From the NCBI GenBank assembly GCA_021202635.1, contig JAJQCQ010000075.1, forward strand, positions 1-57,493: DNA of 57,493 bases, in the 5' to 3' direction. The translations under genes were made by a program, and so were the position numbers. The DNA comes from Lachnospiraceae bacterium. GTDB taxonomy: Bacteria; Bacillota; Clostridia; Lachnospirales; Lachnospiraceae. Numbering within the stretch: position 1 is the first letter of the stretch; the number at the start of each line of letters is the position of its first letter. A model generated the notes under the pieces. That model was not told the origin of the DNA and ran no database searches. It was given only the letters and a program-made list of their open reading frames with translations. Of the stretch, positions 9,001 through 21,000 are shown piece by piece.

Positions 9001-10341
9001 ATGAGCGAGAAAACAGTCAAAAAAGATTACGGCGGAATCGCGATGCTTCCGTTGGTGGTATTTCTGGTGTTGTACGTGGGCTGTGGACTGGTGTTCGCGG
9101 TGATGGGAGAAGAGAAGCCATTCTATATCATGCCGCGGTATGTGGCGGCGATGGCAGGAATTCTGGTGGCGATTTTCTGTTATGACCGTGAGAAAAAGGT
9201 TTCGGAAAAAGCGGATATTTTCTATCAGTATGCGGGGGCGCCCATTGTAGCGGTGTTTGGCATGGTGATTTTGCTGGCTGGTGGGTTTGCGGGAGCCTGT
9301 AATACCATCGGCGGAAAATCCTCTATGGCAAATCTGGGAGCTTCCCTGATTCCATCCAATTTACTGATCCCAGGTATCTTTATCATGTGTGCCATTATGG
9401 CGACCTGTGTCGGAAGCTCGATGAGTACGGCATCGCTGATGGCACCGATGGCTGCAGCCATGGCAGAGAGCATGGGGCTGAATATGGGTCTGGCGGCAGC
9501 CGCAGTCATGACGGGCGCGATGTTTGGCGATAACCTTTCGATGATTTCTGACACGACGATCATGGCTACCAGAGGCGTCGGCGCGGAAATGCGTGACAAA
9601 TTTAAAATGAACCTGGCAATCGCTCTTTCTGCGGCTGTAGTGACCGTAATTATATATACGATCATCAGTGCGGGCTCAGTAGCCGGGACTGCCGAGATTG
9701 GCGAATATAACCTGATTACGATTCTTCCGTATTTTGCGGTTCTTATCATGGCGGTCGTGGGTGTGGATATTATTGTGACGCTGACGATCGGACTCGGACT
9801 CTCCTGCCTTTGCGGTATCGTGGCGGGAACGGCCGGATTTTTCACCTGGGCGCAGGGCGTTGGTTCCGGTATGGAGGATATGTTCTGGGCGGTTGTCTTT
9901 GTTATGATGATCAGCGGTCTGCTTGGCATGATCCGCCATTATGGAGGAATTGACTGGTTTGTAAAGAAGATGACGGGTATGATTAAGGGACGCAGAAGCT
10001 GCGAAGTCGTAATTTCCCTGTCCTCCCTGATTCTTGGCGCTTTGATTACAAACAATACCATTTCCATTATGGTGAACGCTCCGGTAGCGAAAGAGCTTGG
10101 TGAAAAGTATAAGATAGCTCCAAAGCGGCTGGCAAGTCTTCTGGATATCGGCGCCTGTATCGGACCATCCATTATGCCTCACGGGACGGTCATGCTGATG
10201 GTACTGGGCTACATGAACTGCAGCTATACAGACGTGGTTCAGTATGAGTACTATTCATTCCTGCTTTTTATCGCATTGATGGCTACCATTGGGTTTGGCC
10301 TGCTGCGTACAAAGGAAGAGAAGCAGGCGGATGGCAGATAG
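9001..10341 (+). CDS. NhaC-family Na+/H+ antiporter-like transporter
   Basis: A 446-residue membrane protein with about 11-12 segments. The NhaC-family signature GAMFGDNLSMISDTTIMATR lies near residue 180, and ALITNNTISIMVNAP is a second conserved loop. Family members exchange sodium and protons, and some move organic anions such as malate/lactate. Placement in a catabolic operon suggests substrate uptake or product export. RBS AAAGGAG precedes ATG 9001; the open frame reaches back to 8890 but overlaps the previous gene without a site. Confidence 0.85.
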   Translation: MSEKTVKKDYGGIAMLPLVVFLVLYVGCGLVFAVMGEEKPFYIMPRYVAAMAGILVAIFCYDREKKVSEKADIFYQYAGAPIVAVFGMVILLAGGFAGACNTIGGKSSMANLGASLIPSNLLIPGIFIMCAIMATCVGSSMSTASLMAPMAAAMAESMGLNMGLAAAAVMTGAMFGDNLSMISDTTIMATRGVGAEMRDKFKMNLAIALSAAVVTVIIYTIISAGSVAGTAEIGEYNLITILPYFAVLIMAVVGVDIIVTLTIGLGLSCLCGIVAGTAGFFTWAQGVGSGMEDMFWAVVFVMMISGLLGMIRHYGGIDWFVKKMTGMIKGRRSCEVVISLSSLILGALITNNTISIMVNAPVAKELGEKYKIAPKRLASLLDIGACIGPSIMPHGTVMLMVLGYMNCSYTDVVQYEYYSFLLFIALMATIGFGLLRTKEEKQADGR

Positions 10342-10511
10342 GATCTCCTGATCTTATCCTTATAATTGCTCCATTTGTGCCGTGTATGTGCTAAAAATGA
10401 TTTCCAATATTGTGTGATGAACAGGAGTGCAAAATGGTGTTTGCATGTCCGGCACAGGTGGAGCAGAATGATAAAAAGAGAGAGACCGCAAAGACTCAGA
10501 AAGGAGAAAGC

Positions 10512-11693
10512 ATGGAATATAATTTTACGACAATCCATTCCCGCCACAATGTTGGTTCGTCAAAGTGGAATGAGATCCGCAGGGTATTGCCTGGATTTGA
10601 CGGAGATATCGTTCCGTTTTCTGTGGCTGATATGGAATTTGAAAATGCGCCGGAAATCCGGGAAGGGCTGAAAAACTATATTGATACTTATGTGCTGGGG
10701 TATGGCGACCCGACAGAGGAATATTACGAAGCCATCTGCGGCTGGATGAAAAGGCGTCATAACTGGGAGATTCAAAAAGAGTGGATTGTCCGGACCCCTG
10801 GCGTCATCAAAGCCTTTTTTACGGCAGTAAAAGCATATACAGAGCCTGGTGAAGGCGTGCTTTTACTTACGCCTTCCTATTACCCGATGTATGCTGCGAT
10901 TGCGCAGAACAATAGGAAGCGCGTATCCTCTCCCCTGGTGAATAAAGATGGCAGGTATGAAATTGACTGGGAAGATTTTGAGACAAAGGCCAAGCTGCCG
11001 GATACGAAGCTTTTCATCCTGTGCAGTCCCCACAACCCTACCGGACGAGTATGGACACCGGAAGAATTAAAACGGATGGGGCGCATCTGCATTGACAATG
11101 ATGTGGTGATCTGTTCGGATGAGATTCATTTTGATATTGTCATGCCGGGATATCAGCACCATGTGTTCGCGAATCTGAGTGAAGAATTTGCGCAGCACAG
11201 CGTGATCTGCACGGCTCCGAGCAAGACATTTAATCTGGCAGGCCTGCAGAATTCCAATATCATCATTCCCAATAAGGAGTTGTATGATCAGTTTTACGGG
11301 CTGCTCTGTACGGAGATGACAAACCCGAAATGCAATCTCCTGGGCTATGAGGCAAACCGGCTTGCTTATAATGAATGTGAGGAATGGCTGGCACAGTGCC
11401 TGCAGGTGATTGACACAAACCGGCAGACCGTGATTGATTTTATGGAAAAGGAATTTCCAACGGTACGGATTACGCCGCTGGAAGGAACGTATCTGCTCTG
11501 GATGGACTTCAACAGCCTGGGAATTCCTTATAAGGAGCTTGGTGACATTATGAGGAAGGATGCCCTGTGTTTCTTTGACGATGGATATCTGTTCGGCGAT
11601 GAGGGAATCGGGTTTGAGCGATGGAACCTGGCTTGCCCGACCAGATATATAGAGGAAGCACTGGAGAGAATCAAAAAAGCATTGAAAAAGTAG
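10512..11693 (+). CDS. MalY/PatB-family PLP-dependent C-S beta-lyase or aminotransferase
   Basis: A 393-residue fold-type I PLP enzyme of the MalY/PatB group. It has PFSVADMEFENAPEI near residue 35, GYGDPTEEYYEAI, CSPHNPTGRVW (171-181), SDEIHFD (202-208), and the Schiff-base lysine K238 in APSKTFNLAGLQ. Members cleave cystathionine or other cysteine-S-conjugates to pyruvate, ammonia and a thiol. The next gene is RidA, which removes the 2-aminoacrylate such enzymes release, and this favours beta-elimination over transamination. ATG 10512 has GAAAGGAG; the longer open frame from 10410 lacks family sequence. Confidence 0.9.
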   Translation: MEYNFTTIHSRHNVGSSKWNEIRRVLPGFDGDIVPFSVADMEFENAPEIREGLKNYIDTYVLGYGDPTEEYYEAICGWMKRRHNWEIQKEWIVRTPGVIKAFFTAVKAYTEPGEGVLLLTPSYYPMYAAIAQNNRKRVSSPLVNKDGRYEIDWEDFETKAKLPDTKLFILCSPHNPTGRVWTPEELKRMGRICIDNDVVICSDEIHFDIVMPGYQHHVFANLSEEFAQHSVICTAPSKTFNLAGLQNSNIIIPNKELYDQFYGLLCTEMTNPKCNLLGYEANRLAYNECEEWLAQCLQVIDTNRQTVIDFMEKEFPTVRITPLEGTYLLWMDFNSLGIPYKELGDIMRKDALCFFDDGYLFGDEGIGFERWNLACPTRYIEEALERIKKALKK

Positions 11694-11719
11694 CTTTAAG
11701 AGAGAGGAGAAGAAAGAAA

Positions 11720-12091
11720 ATGTACGTAATTCACACAGAAAAGGCACCGGGTGCAATCGGACCTTATTCACAGGGATATGAAGTAAATGGAGTGATTTAT
11801 ACATCCGGACAGATTCCGGTAGACCCGGTAAACGGTTCCGTGCCGGAGGGGATTGTAGCGCAGGCTGAACAAAGCTGTAAAAATGTCGGCGCAATTCTGG
11901 AAGAAGCTGGAAGCGGATTTTCACAGGTATTTAAGACCACCTGTTTTCTGGCGGATATGGGAGATTTTGAGGCGTTTAATGAAGTTTACGCTAAATATTT
12001 CATTTCGAAACCAGCGAGGAGCTGTTTCGCTGTAAAGACACTTCCCAAAGGGGTTCTTTGTGAGATTGAGGCAATGGCAGTGAAAAAATGA
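11720..12091 (+). CDS. ridA: RidA family 2-iminobutanoate/2-iminopropanoate deaminase
   Basis: A 123-residue YjgF/YER057c/UK114 protein. It carries GAIGPYSQGYEVNGVIYTSGQIP, the ACFAV-like RSCFAVKTLPKG with the substrate-binding Arg (residue about 102), and a terminal CEIEAMAV. RidA hydrolyses reactive enamine/imine intermediates from PLP enzymes. It lies 26 bases after the MalY-like gene with RBS AGAGAGGAG and is the last gene of the operon, followed by a bidirectional terminator. Confidence 0.93.
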   Translation: MYVIHTEKAPGAIGPYSQGYEVNGVIYTSGQIPVDPVNGSVPEGIVAQAEQSCKNVGAILEEAGSGFSQVFKTTCFLADMGDFEAFNEVYAKYFISKPARSCFAVKTLPKGVLCEIEAMAVKK

Positions 12092-15000
12092 CAGAAAAGG
12101 GCAGCCTACAGCGGCTGCCTTTTCGTACCTGGAATCGGTATTAGGATATTTAGCGAAAACTCGGAACCGTCTGCCTCATACGCGACGGTTCCGCTGTATT
12201 TTCGGACAGCCTCGCGGATGTTTTCCAACCCATATCCGTGTGCAGCTTTTTCGTCTTTGTGGGTCAGCAGCTGGCTGCCTTCTGAATACAGAGGTCCTTC
12301 ATAATAATTATGAAAATGTAAAACCAGGAGCTGATCAGACACGCCGATTTTGATGCTGATCTCTTTCATATTGACGTATTTTAATGACTCTGTCGCCTCG
12401 ATGGCATTGTCCATTGCGTTGCCGAAGATGACGCAGAGATCAAGTACCTGGATAAACCCGATCTGGCGTCCATCGATATAAGGGACAAGACGGATGTTTT
12501 TTTCTGACATTCGCGTATACGTTCTGCGAGTAAAAGATCGAGCGTGTTGTTGCCGGTTTTCTGCATACACTCATAGGCCTCTACTTCCTCACGGATGGCT
12601 TTTACAGATTCAGAAAGTTCTTTTGCATTCATGGTTTCCATTGCGGTAAGGTAATGTTTGAGATCATGGTATCTGCGGTTAACTGTGTCAATCGACTGCA
12701 TTTGGGCGATATATTGCTGGTGACTTTTTTCAGCAAGCAATTGCTTTTGTAAAAGTTCGCTTCGCTCAATCTGGGCAGATACCATCTGACCGGCTGCCAT
12801 TGCCTCCAATTCGGCACAAGCGAGGATTGCCAGCTGAAGCAGTTCCAGCTGCAGCCACTGTGAGAAAGTGAGGCTGGTCAGGTTCATATAATAGAAGACA
12901 TATTGGCGGACGATAACATACAGGGCAAGAGGGAAAACAAAGCCGATGAGCTGTATGGCATTCACATCAAGCTTTTCAAAGTGAATAGTTGCCTTTCTCA
13001 TCCACAGCGTAGTAAAAGATAGCAGCAGAAAATAAACCACGACAGAAATCAGGATAGAAACAAAGCCGGGGAGTGCTTCTGAAAATCGTGCCAGCAGGAG
13101 AGTCAGAATCCCATCCCGGCAGAGCAGACGGCTAAATTCCATACCGAGTCCAAATGGGCAGATTTTAAAAATGACTCTCGGAACAGAAAGATCAGCCATT
13201 AGCCAGGTAAAACCGATACATAACAGCATAAACAATGGGAAATATCGTCCGATACTGTAGTTTCCCAGGTGAAGGGCAATGGAAGCGCCAAAAAAGACGA
13301 TATGAATCAAAACTTTTGTTACGCAATTCCATTCTCGTTTTGGAAGAGCGGACATATACCAAAGAAAGCAGACCCATTCAGCGCAGCACTGGAGAACGGT
13401 CACTGCCGGGTAAGTCTGAAATAGCGTAGCGGCTTCATACATATAGTCAAATATCATCTTAGTTTCTCCTTCATGTCGCGCTGATTTTTCCGTTTCAGAC
13501 TGTGTGTGAAGCGCTGCTTCTGTCTTAATGGACGGATTAAAGCATTCGCCCTCGATAGTTTGCCAGCGTCTGCATAAATTCTTTTTTTCGGTATTTACTG
13601 ACCGGAAGCAGCTGTCCGTCCACAATCACGTCGGTCGTGCCGATATTCTGGATGTGGTTCAGGTTGACCAGAATGGATTTGTGGCAGCGGAAAAAAGGTT
13701 CCCCATCCAGCTTTTCTTCCAGTGCGGCCAGTGTTTCAGAGGAAGAAATTGATTCCTGCTCTTTCCGGTGGAGAATGGTCTGCTTACGCAATGCTTCAAT
13801 GTAAGTGACCTGCCAGATCGGACAGCAAATCTCTTCGCGGCCGTGTTTTGTCATCAGGAACCGCGGCGTGTCTCTCTCAATTTTGCCAAGGACACGGTCC
13901 ATACATGAGCAGAAAACAGGGTAGCGGATGGGTTTGACCAGAAAATCTGCCGCATCGACGGAATATCCTTCCAGTGCGTATTAAATCATCCGTGTGACGA
14001 ACAGAAGCTGCACATGTGGGTCAAACTTACGGAGTTCGTGCGCGGTGCGGATACCGTCCATATATTTCATCTCAATATCAAGAAAGACCAGATCCAGGCG
14101 GCCAGGATAATTTTCCAGGAAAAACATACCGTCCTCAAAAAAGAAGTACTCATTTTCAAATCCTTTTTGGGCGGACCAGGCCTCCATGTAATCTTTTACA
14201 CGACTGCGTTCTTTTTCCTCATCTTCTACAATTGCGATACGCATAGTTAAGGTTACTCCTTACTTGTCCAGTTATCCCGTTTTTCTGTCCAGTTGTCGGT
14301 TTTTGAAATACAATTGCTGAAAATATGTTATAAATTTAGCAAGCGATGAAAAAATCGCCCTGTGTACAAATGTACACGTATTGACACTGAACGGGTGAAA
14401 CCTGTTACAGAAGTTTTTTATCCAATATTATAGCAAAAATATCATAGTTGGGAAAGGAGTATTTCATGAAAAAGTCGGAAAATAATAGCAATATGTCCCG
14501 CCGCGATTTCCTGCGCGGAGCGACTGCCGGTGCGGCTTCACTGGCTGCGAGCGGGCTGTTTGGCGGAATGGGTTCTCTGGTGCATGCAGAAGAAGCAGCG
14601 GCGGACGCGATTTATATCGCGGGTACTTACAGTGCGACAGCGATGGGGATCGGTGCTGTCACGGTTACAATGACATTTGATGAAACCAGCATTACAGAGG
14701 TAGTGGTGGATGTGTCCAATGAGACGGCTGACATCGGTCAGCTTTATGGGGAGACCCTTCAGGAAGCACTGATGGCCGCACAGTCCGCGGAGATTGATGG
14801 TGTCAGCGGCGCGACGGTTACCTCCGACGCGGTAAAGGAAGCAGCGGCAAACTGTATCGCGCAGGCGATGGGGGTAGCGGAAGCACTTGACGCGACGAGT
14901 GAGGAAGCGGAGTCCGGCTCCTGGAAGGACGCTCCGGATCCGGTGGACGACAGTGAGATCGTCGAGACTTATGATGCGGATGTTGTGGTTGTAGGACATG

Positions 15001-18000
15001 GATATGCCGGCCTGAACGCCTGCCGTTATCTGGCGTCACAGGGGATTAGTGTGATTCTGATTGAGTCTCAGTCCGAGGACAGCTATCAGGCGATGGGCAA
15101 TGAGGCGGGTACGCCGAATGCTTCTGTGCTGCTTGACCTGGGTGTGCCGGAGATCGATCCGATCGAGTATTATAACAACTGGATGGTGAACTCCGGTTAT
15201 CAGGCAAATCCAGGTCTGGTAATGAAATTCTGCCAGAACTCCGGCGCAGCTATGGATGAATATCTTTCCGTGCTTTCTGAAGAGGATTTGTCCTATATGA
15301 CAACGGCATTCTATCCGCCGACTGAGCATCAGATGTCTTCGATTGGCGCGTATAAATTCTGGCCGAGCACCTGCAGCTTCTATAGCTCGGAGTGCAACCA
15401 GACTTATATTCATCAGAAGAACCGCGAAAAGGCGATTGAAGATGGCGCGACCTTCCTGTTCTCTACAGAAGCACAGCAGCTGGTGATGGAGGATGACGCG
15501 GTAGTCGGACTGATTGCGACCAATGCAGATGGTGATTATATCAAATTTAATTGCCAGGCAGTGATTCTGGCAACGGGTGGATTTGGCGCAAACTCTCAGA
15601 TGCAGGAGGATCTGCTGACAGACCTGGGCGGCTGCCTGACACCGGATGAGTCCTTCTCCGTACTGATGGATTCTGACGGACGCGGCATCCAGATGGGCTA
15701 CTGGGTAGGCGCGAAGCTGGATTCTCTTGGCATTCCGACCATGAACGGCAAGCATTATCATCCAGGATATCCGCAGGGCGTATGGCTGGATGCGGATGGC
15801 AAACGTTACTGCAACGAGTACTGGGGACCGATTGAGTTTCGCGGACGTCCTGCACTGCAGATGCAGAGAAGCTTCTACGCATTCTATGATTCAAAGCTTC
15901 CAGAGTATCTGGAGTATTCCGTACCGTCTCATGGCTCCACCTATGCGGATGAGGATACCATCGCGGGCGTAGAGGAAGAACTGGCAAATGCACTGGCAGC
16001 CGGTTCAGAAGGCGTGCAGGGAAATGACCTGAGCGCGACCTATACGCGTTACGGCGCAGAGACACTGGACGAGCTTCTTGATCTGGTGTGCACAGATGAC
16101 ACTGTGAAAGAGAACATTAAGGCATCCATCGAGCGCTACAATGAGCTTTGTGAAGCGGGCACGGATGAAGACTTTGGCCGTGAGAGCGAGCTGATGTTCC
16201 CGGTAAAGGAAGGCCCGTTCTACTGCGACATCAAGGTGCCGGATATCGGCTGGATGATGTGCACCTGCGGCGGTCTTCTGATCAACGCGGAGCAGCAGGT
16301 TCTTGATGACTATTACAAGCCGATCACGGGTCTGTTCGCGTCAGGCAACTGCGCAAGCGGACGGTTCGGAACAGAGTATTTCACCCCGACTCCGGGCGTA
16401 AGCCTTGGCACGACGATCACACTGGGGCGTGAGTGCGGAAAGTCCGTAGAGAAATTTTTGAACGGAGAACTTTAAGATTTCTGGTCACACCTGTAGTGGA
16501 GAGATAGCGTCAATTTGGTAATGTGACCTGTAGCACTTAAAGATTTGTGGAAAGAGTAAATATAGAATCTTCGCGGCAGCTAAGAATGCCGCGAAGAACG
16601 GGGCAGGGGGATGAAAGTTCCCCTGTTTTGTCGTTTCACAGGAAATTGACAGCTCCAGCATCTGTCAGAACCCATTTTCCATCTCTGAAGCAGACATTGC
16701 CCTCGGTTTCCATCTGACGGATCATTTCGGCAGCTTTCTGCTCTAATTCTGATCCGTATTTTTGCTGGATTTCCGTCAGATCAATTCCCTGCATGGTGAA
16801 GAGTGCCGCGCGTATTTCCCGATACAGTTCACTTTCCTCATCCAGCCGTGCAAGCTGATTCACGAGAACAGAGAGATCGTCAGAATGGTCCAGATACTGT
16901 TGGAGACTGTGCCATTTTTATAGGTGACACCCTCGATACGGCTTTCTGCTTTGTAGCCGATTCCGAGCTGCTCGGTTCCCTTTAGCTGTTCCAGGCGATA
17001 GCGGTTTTCCGATCCGGGTTTTGTAAAATCATGAATTGTATATTGTACATATCCCAGTCCGGCGAGTTTTTTTGCGCCAGTTGGTAAAGTACGATTTTTT
17101 CTTCGGTCGTACATGGAGTCAGGGCTCCTTCCTGGCTTTTGCGGAAAAGCTCAGTACCTCTGTAAAGGTGAAGCGGGAGCATGGTCAGATGTTCTGGTGC
17201 GTAGGAGAGAACGGAATCCAGAGAATGTTCCCACGTGTGCACGTTCTGTCCCGGAATTCCATAGAGCAGCTCAAAACTGCGGTCATGTACGTCAAACGTT
17301 TTAAGCGCGACGTCGACCATAGAGAGGGTCTCATAGCTGTAGGTCCTTTCCAATAGCATATGCTCTTTTAAATCTGCGGTCTGTACGCCAAAAATCCAGT
17401 GGTTGACGCCGCAGTCGGGCATTTTCTGCATCAGTGCGCGGGAATAATCGCCAGGCATGGTCTGTAATGAAATCTGGGCATCCTTCGCCAGACGAAACTG
17501 CTTTCGCAGGGCGCGCAGCACTTTTTGAAGCCCAGACGGTTCAGCAAGCACCGGACTGCCGCCCTCCAGGGATATAGCCGTCACTTCATAATCGTCCATA
17601 TCTTCCGAAGCAGCCTGGATTTCTCGAAGCATAGCATCCACGTAGGTGCGCATGATTTGCGGGCTGTATTTACAGACAGACTGCGGACAGTAGGAGCAGT
17701 GCTTAAAGCAGAATGGGAAATTTAACTGTATAATCAGGTTTTTCATAGTTTGGCTATCCTTTCTGACTCTTTATGATCAGTATAGCATATTTTTTCGGAA
17801 ATGGGGACTGTTAATAAATGAAAGACGGCCTGAATTGGCTGAACCGGAGTATTTAACTGTCAGACAGAATAAATGTTCACCAAAAAATCAAAAATATGCT
17901 GTTGACAGTATGCGATTGACACGATATCATGCTTTTAAACGTAAGAAAACGAGGTGACTGTCATGAATGATGACGTACGTTGCGCAGGACTGATGAAGCG

Positions 18001-21000
18001 GATTAACGAGAAAATGGAAAAAGGCGCAAATGAGAAACTGCGCAGCCATGGTATTACGTTTGCACAGATGCAGATGCTGATGGAGATTTACCAGACGGAT
18101 AGCGATTCGGTTCCGCTGAAGAAGCTGGAGAAACATTTTGAAGTTGCGCAGTCTACCGCTGCTGGCGTGATTGTTCGTCTGGAACGGAAAGGGCTTGTGG
18201 AAGGTTTCGTACCGAAGGAGGACAGGCGTCTGAAATATATCCGTCTGACAGAAGCAGGAAAAGAGGTATGCAGAGCTTCTGAACAGGATCTGGAGGTAGG
18301 AGAGCAGATTCTTGTTGCAGGTCTGAATGAGGAGGAACGGAAGGAATTTTATCGTTTGCTCTTAAAAGTAAACGATGCGATACGATGAAATGAAACGGAT
18401 ACAGCGAATGGGTGGGAGAGATTCCCCCTATTTGCGCACATAAATCAAACGTATGTGTTTGAATCGATGAGTTTGATTATATGCGATTAAATATGTATAT
18501 TTGATAAGACGGTGAAAGAACGGCGGAATTAAAAAGCTATGATTAAGACATTACTGAAAAGTGTACGGCAGTACAGAAGGGAGTCGATCCTGACACCGGT
18601 TTTTGTCCCGATAAAGATCAAGAACGATTCACTTGCCAATGCGTTACAGACTCTTACAGAAAAAAAGCGTGATGTGATTCTTTTGTCATATTTCCTGGAT
18701 ATGAGCGATGCAGAAATTGCAGGTGAGATGAGTCTTGTGCGCTCAGGCACCTTTGATACACCTGCAAAGCAGGGGAAAAGATCAGCCGGACAGGAATCTG
18801 AGAACCCGCAAACCCGCAGAAACACTGGCTTTTCGGATGACAAGAAAAAAACACCGCCCCCGATACTCATGGTCATCGAAAACAGTGCTTTCCGTGCGCG
18901 ATCAGGGGCTCGAACCCTGGACACCCTGATTAAGAGTCAGGTGCTCTACCAACTGAGCTAATCGCGCATCTCTTGTCTCTTGCGTTCTCTCTCGCAAGCA
19001 AGGAGTATTATAACGCAGTCATTTCGAAAATGCAAGCCTTATTTTTTATTTTTTTCACAATTTTTTTATTTTTTTCGAGAAGATGCCTGGTTTCCTCTAT
19101 GGAGCGGAAAAAGTGCAGGGCTTTTCGCTCCAGGCCGGGCCGGGAAAGAACCATAAGGCAGATTTTTTTTCGTAATCCTCGCAGCCGCATGTGTACCTCT
19201 CCGGAATGTCTTCTATTTTATATAAGATATGATAGAGACGGCTGCAGGTGTCAGTACGGAGCGCGCGGGTGTTGAGAAATCGATTGCGCGCAGAAGGCGG
19301 GAGAATACGGCTGGCTTTATCGTGTAAGAATCATTTTACAGATGGGATTCCCCTGTGCGGAGAATCGCTCTTCGTATTCGGTCATGATATTGCCGACTGC
19401 CATCTCCGGGTCGTGGTGGAGGTCGAAGGTGCAGGCGCTGATGAGCCATCCGGTTTCACGGGCCTCCTCAAGAGCGAAGTCGAAGAGAGTGCGGTTGTCC
19501 GTTTTGAATTCGACGCTGCCGCCTGGGACGAGGATCTGCTCGTAGCGGGCGAGAAATTCGCGCCCGGGCAGACGGCGCTTTGCGTGGCGGTCTTTGGGCC
19601 AGGGGTCGGAAAAGTTCAGATAAATGCCGGCGACTTCGCCTGCGCCAAATACATCTGTCAGGTCTTCCGCGTCCATTCGCAGAAAGAGCAGGTTGGAGAG
19701 GTTGTCCTGCTGCTGCCTCTTTGCGAGGGCGCGCACCAGCACACTGGAGTATTTTTCGATGCCGACATAGTTGCGGTCACGGTGGCGGAGTGCCAGCTCG
19801 GTGATGAAGCGGCCTTTTCCCATACCGATTTCCAGGTAAAGCGGCTGCGCGCGGTCGAAGACAGCATCCCAGTGTCCTTTCTTTTCTCTCATGGTATCCT
19901 CTGGTATAACAAAGGGGCTGGCTGCGATTTCTTCCCGCGCACCGGGGATATTGCGAAGTCTCATGGCAGTATTCTCCTGTCTTTTTTGGAATCCTGTTGT
20001 ATTCGTTGTGGTTCACGACTGGTTACACATCTGTTGCGTGATCAGGGGGGATCGGTAACTGTTTTCAACTCTTTCCATTTTCTCAGAAAAATTGGAAATG
20101 TCAAGAGGGGGAAATTGCCGCTTTTTTAAGAAACCGTGTATTGACTTTGTGACAAAATCGGGTTAAAATCGTAAAGAAGATTTAAAGAAAATGTAATTTA
20201 TTTATTAATAATTATGGCCGGGCGGCGGTTTGCTGCAGCCGTTGTGTGTGAGGATGTCGGAATATGAGAGGAATTAGGAAGAGCAGGATAGTGTTTGTCG
20301 CATGGGTGATGTTTCTTCTGGCTTTTGCTCCTGTGATGCGGGTGGGGGCGGCCTGGGTGACGACGGATGCAGGAGTGATGTATACGATTTCGAAGTCGCC
20401 GGGATACGCTACCGGGAAGGTGACGATTGGTTCGGATAAATATTATTTTGATGAAAATGGTATTATGCAGACCGGCTTTGTGACGATTAATGGAAAGCTT
20501 CTGTATTTCTCGGAAGAAGACGGCACCCTGCAGTATGGATGGATTACAGTGGAGGATAAGACCTATTATGCCAAAAAGAGCGGTGTTCTCTACGTCTCTG
20601 CATGGTATGGCAAGTATTATTTCCAGTCGGACGGGTCGATGGCGGTCAGCACCTGGGTCGGGAATAAGTGGGTAGGTGAGGATGGCAAATATACCGGAAC
20701 GACAAAGACCGGGTTTGTGACGCTTGAGGGGAATACCTATTACTATACGAGCGCATCGGAGTACGCGACCGGCTGGTTTAAAGTGGACGGAGATTATTAC
20801 TATGCGGATTCAGATGGTATTGTACAGAAAAGCACCTGGGTTGGCAAAAAATATGTAGACAGCAGCGGTGTTATGGTAACCGGTATGCGGACGATTGGGT
20901 CCAATACATATATCTTTAAATCCAGCGGTACCCGCTACGCCAGCTGCTGGGTAGAGTATAATGGCAATTATTATTACTGCAACAGCAATGGTGTGGTGCA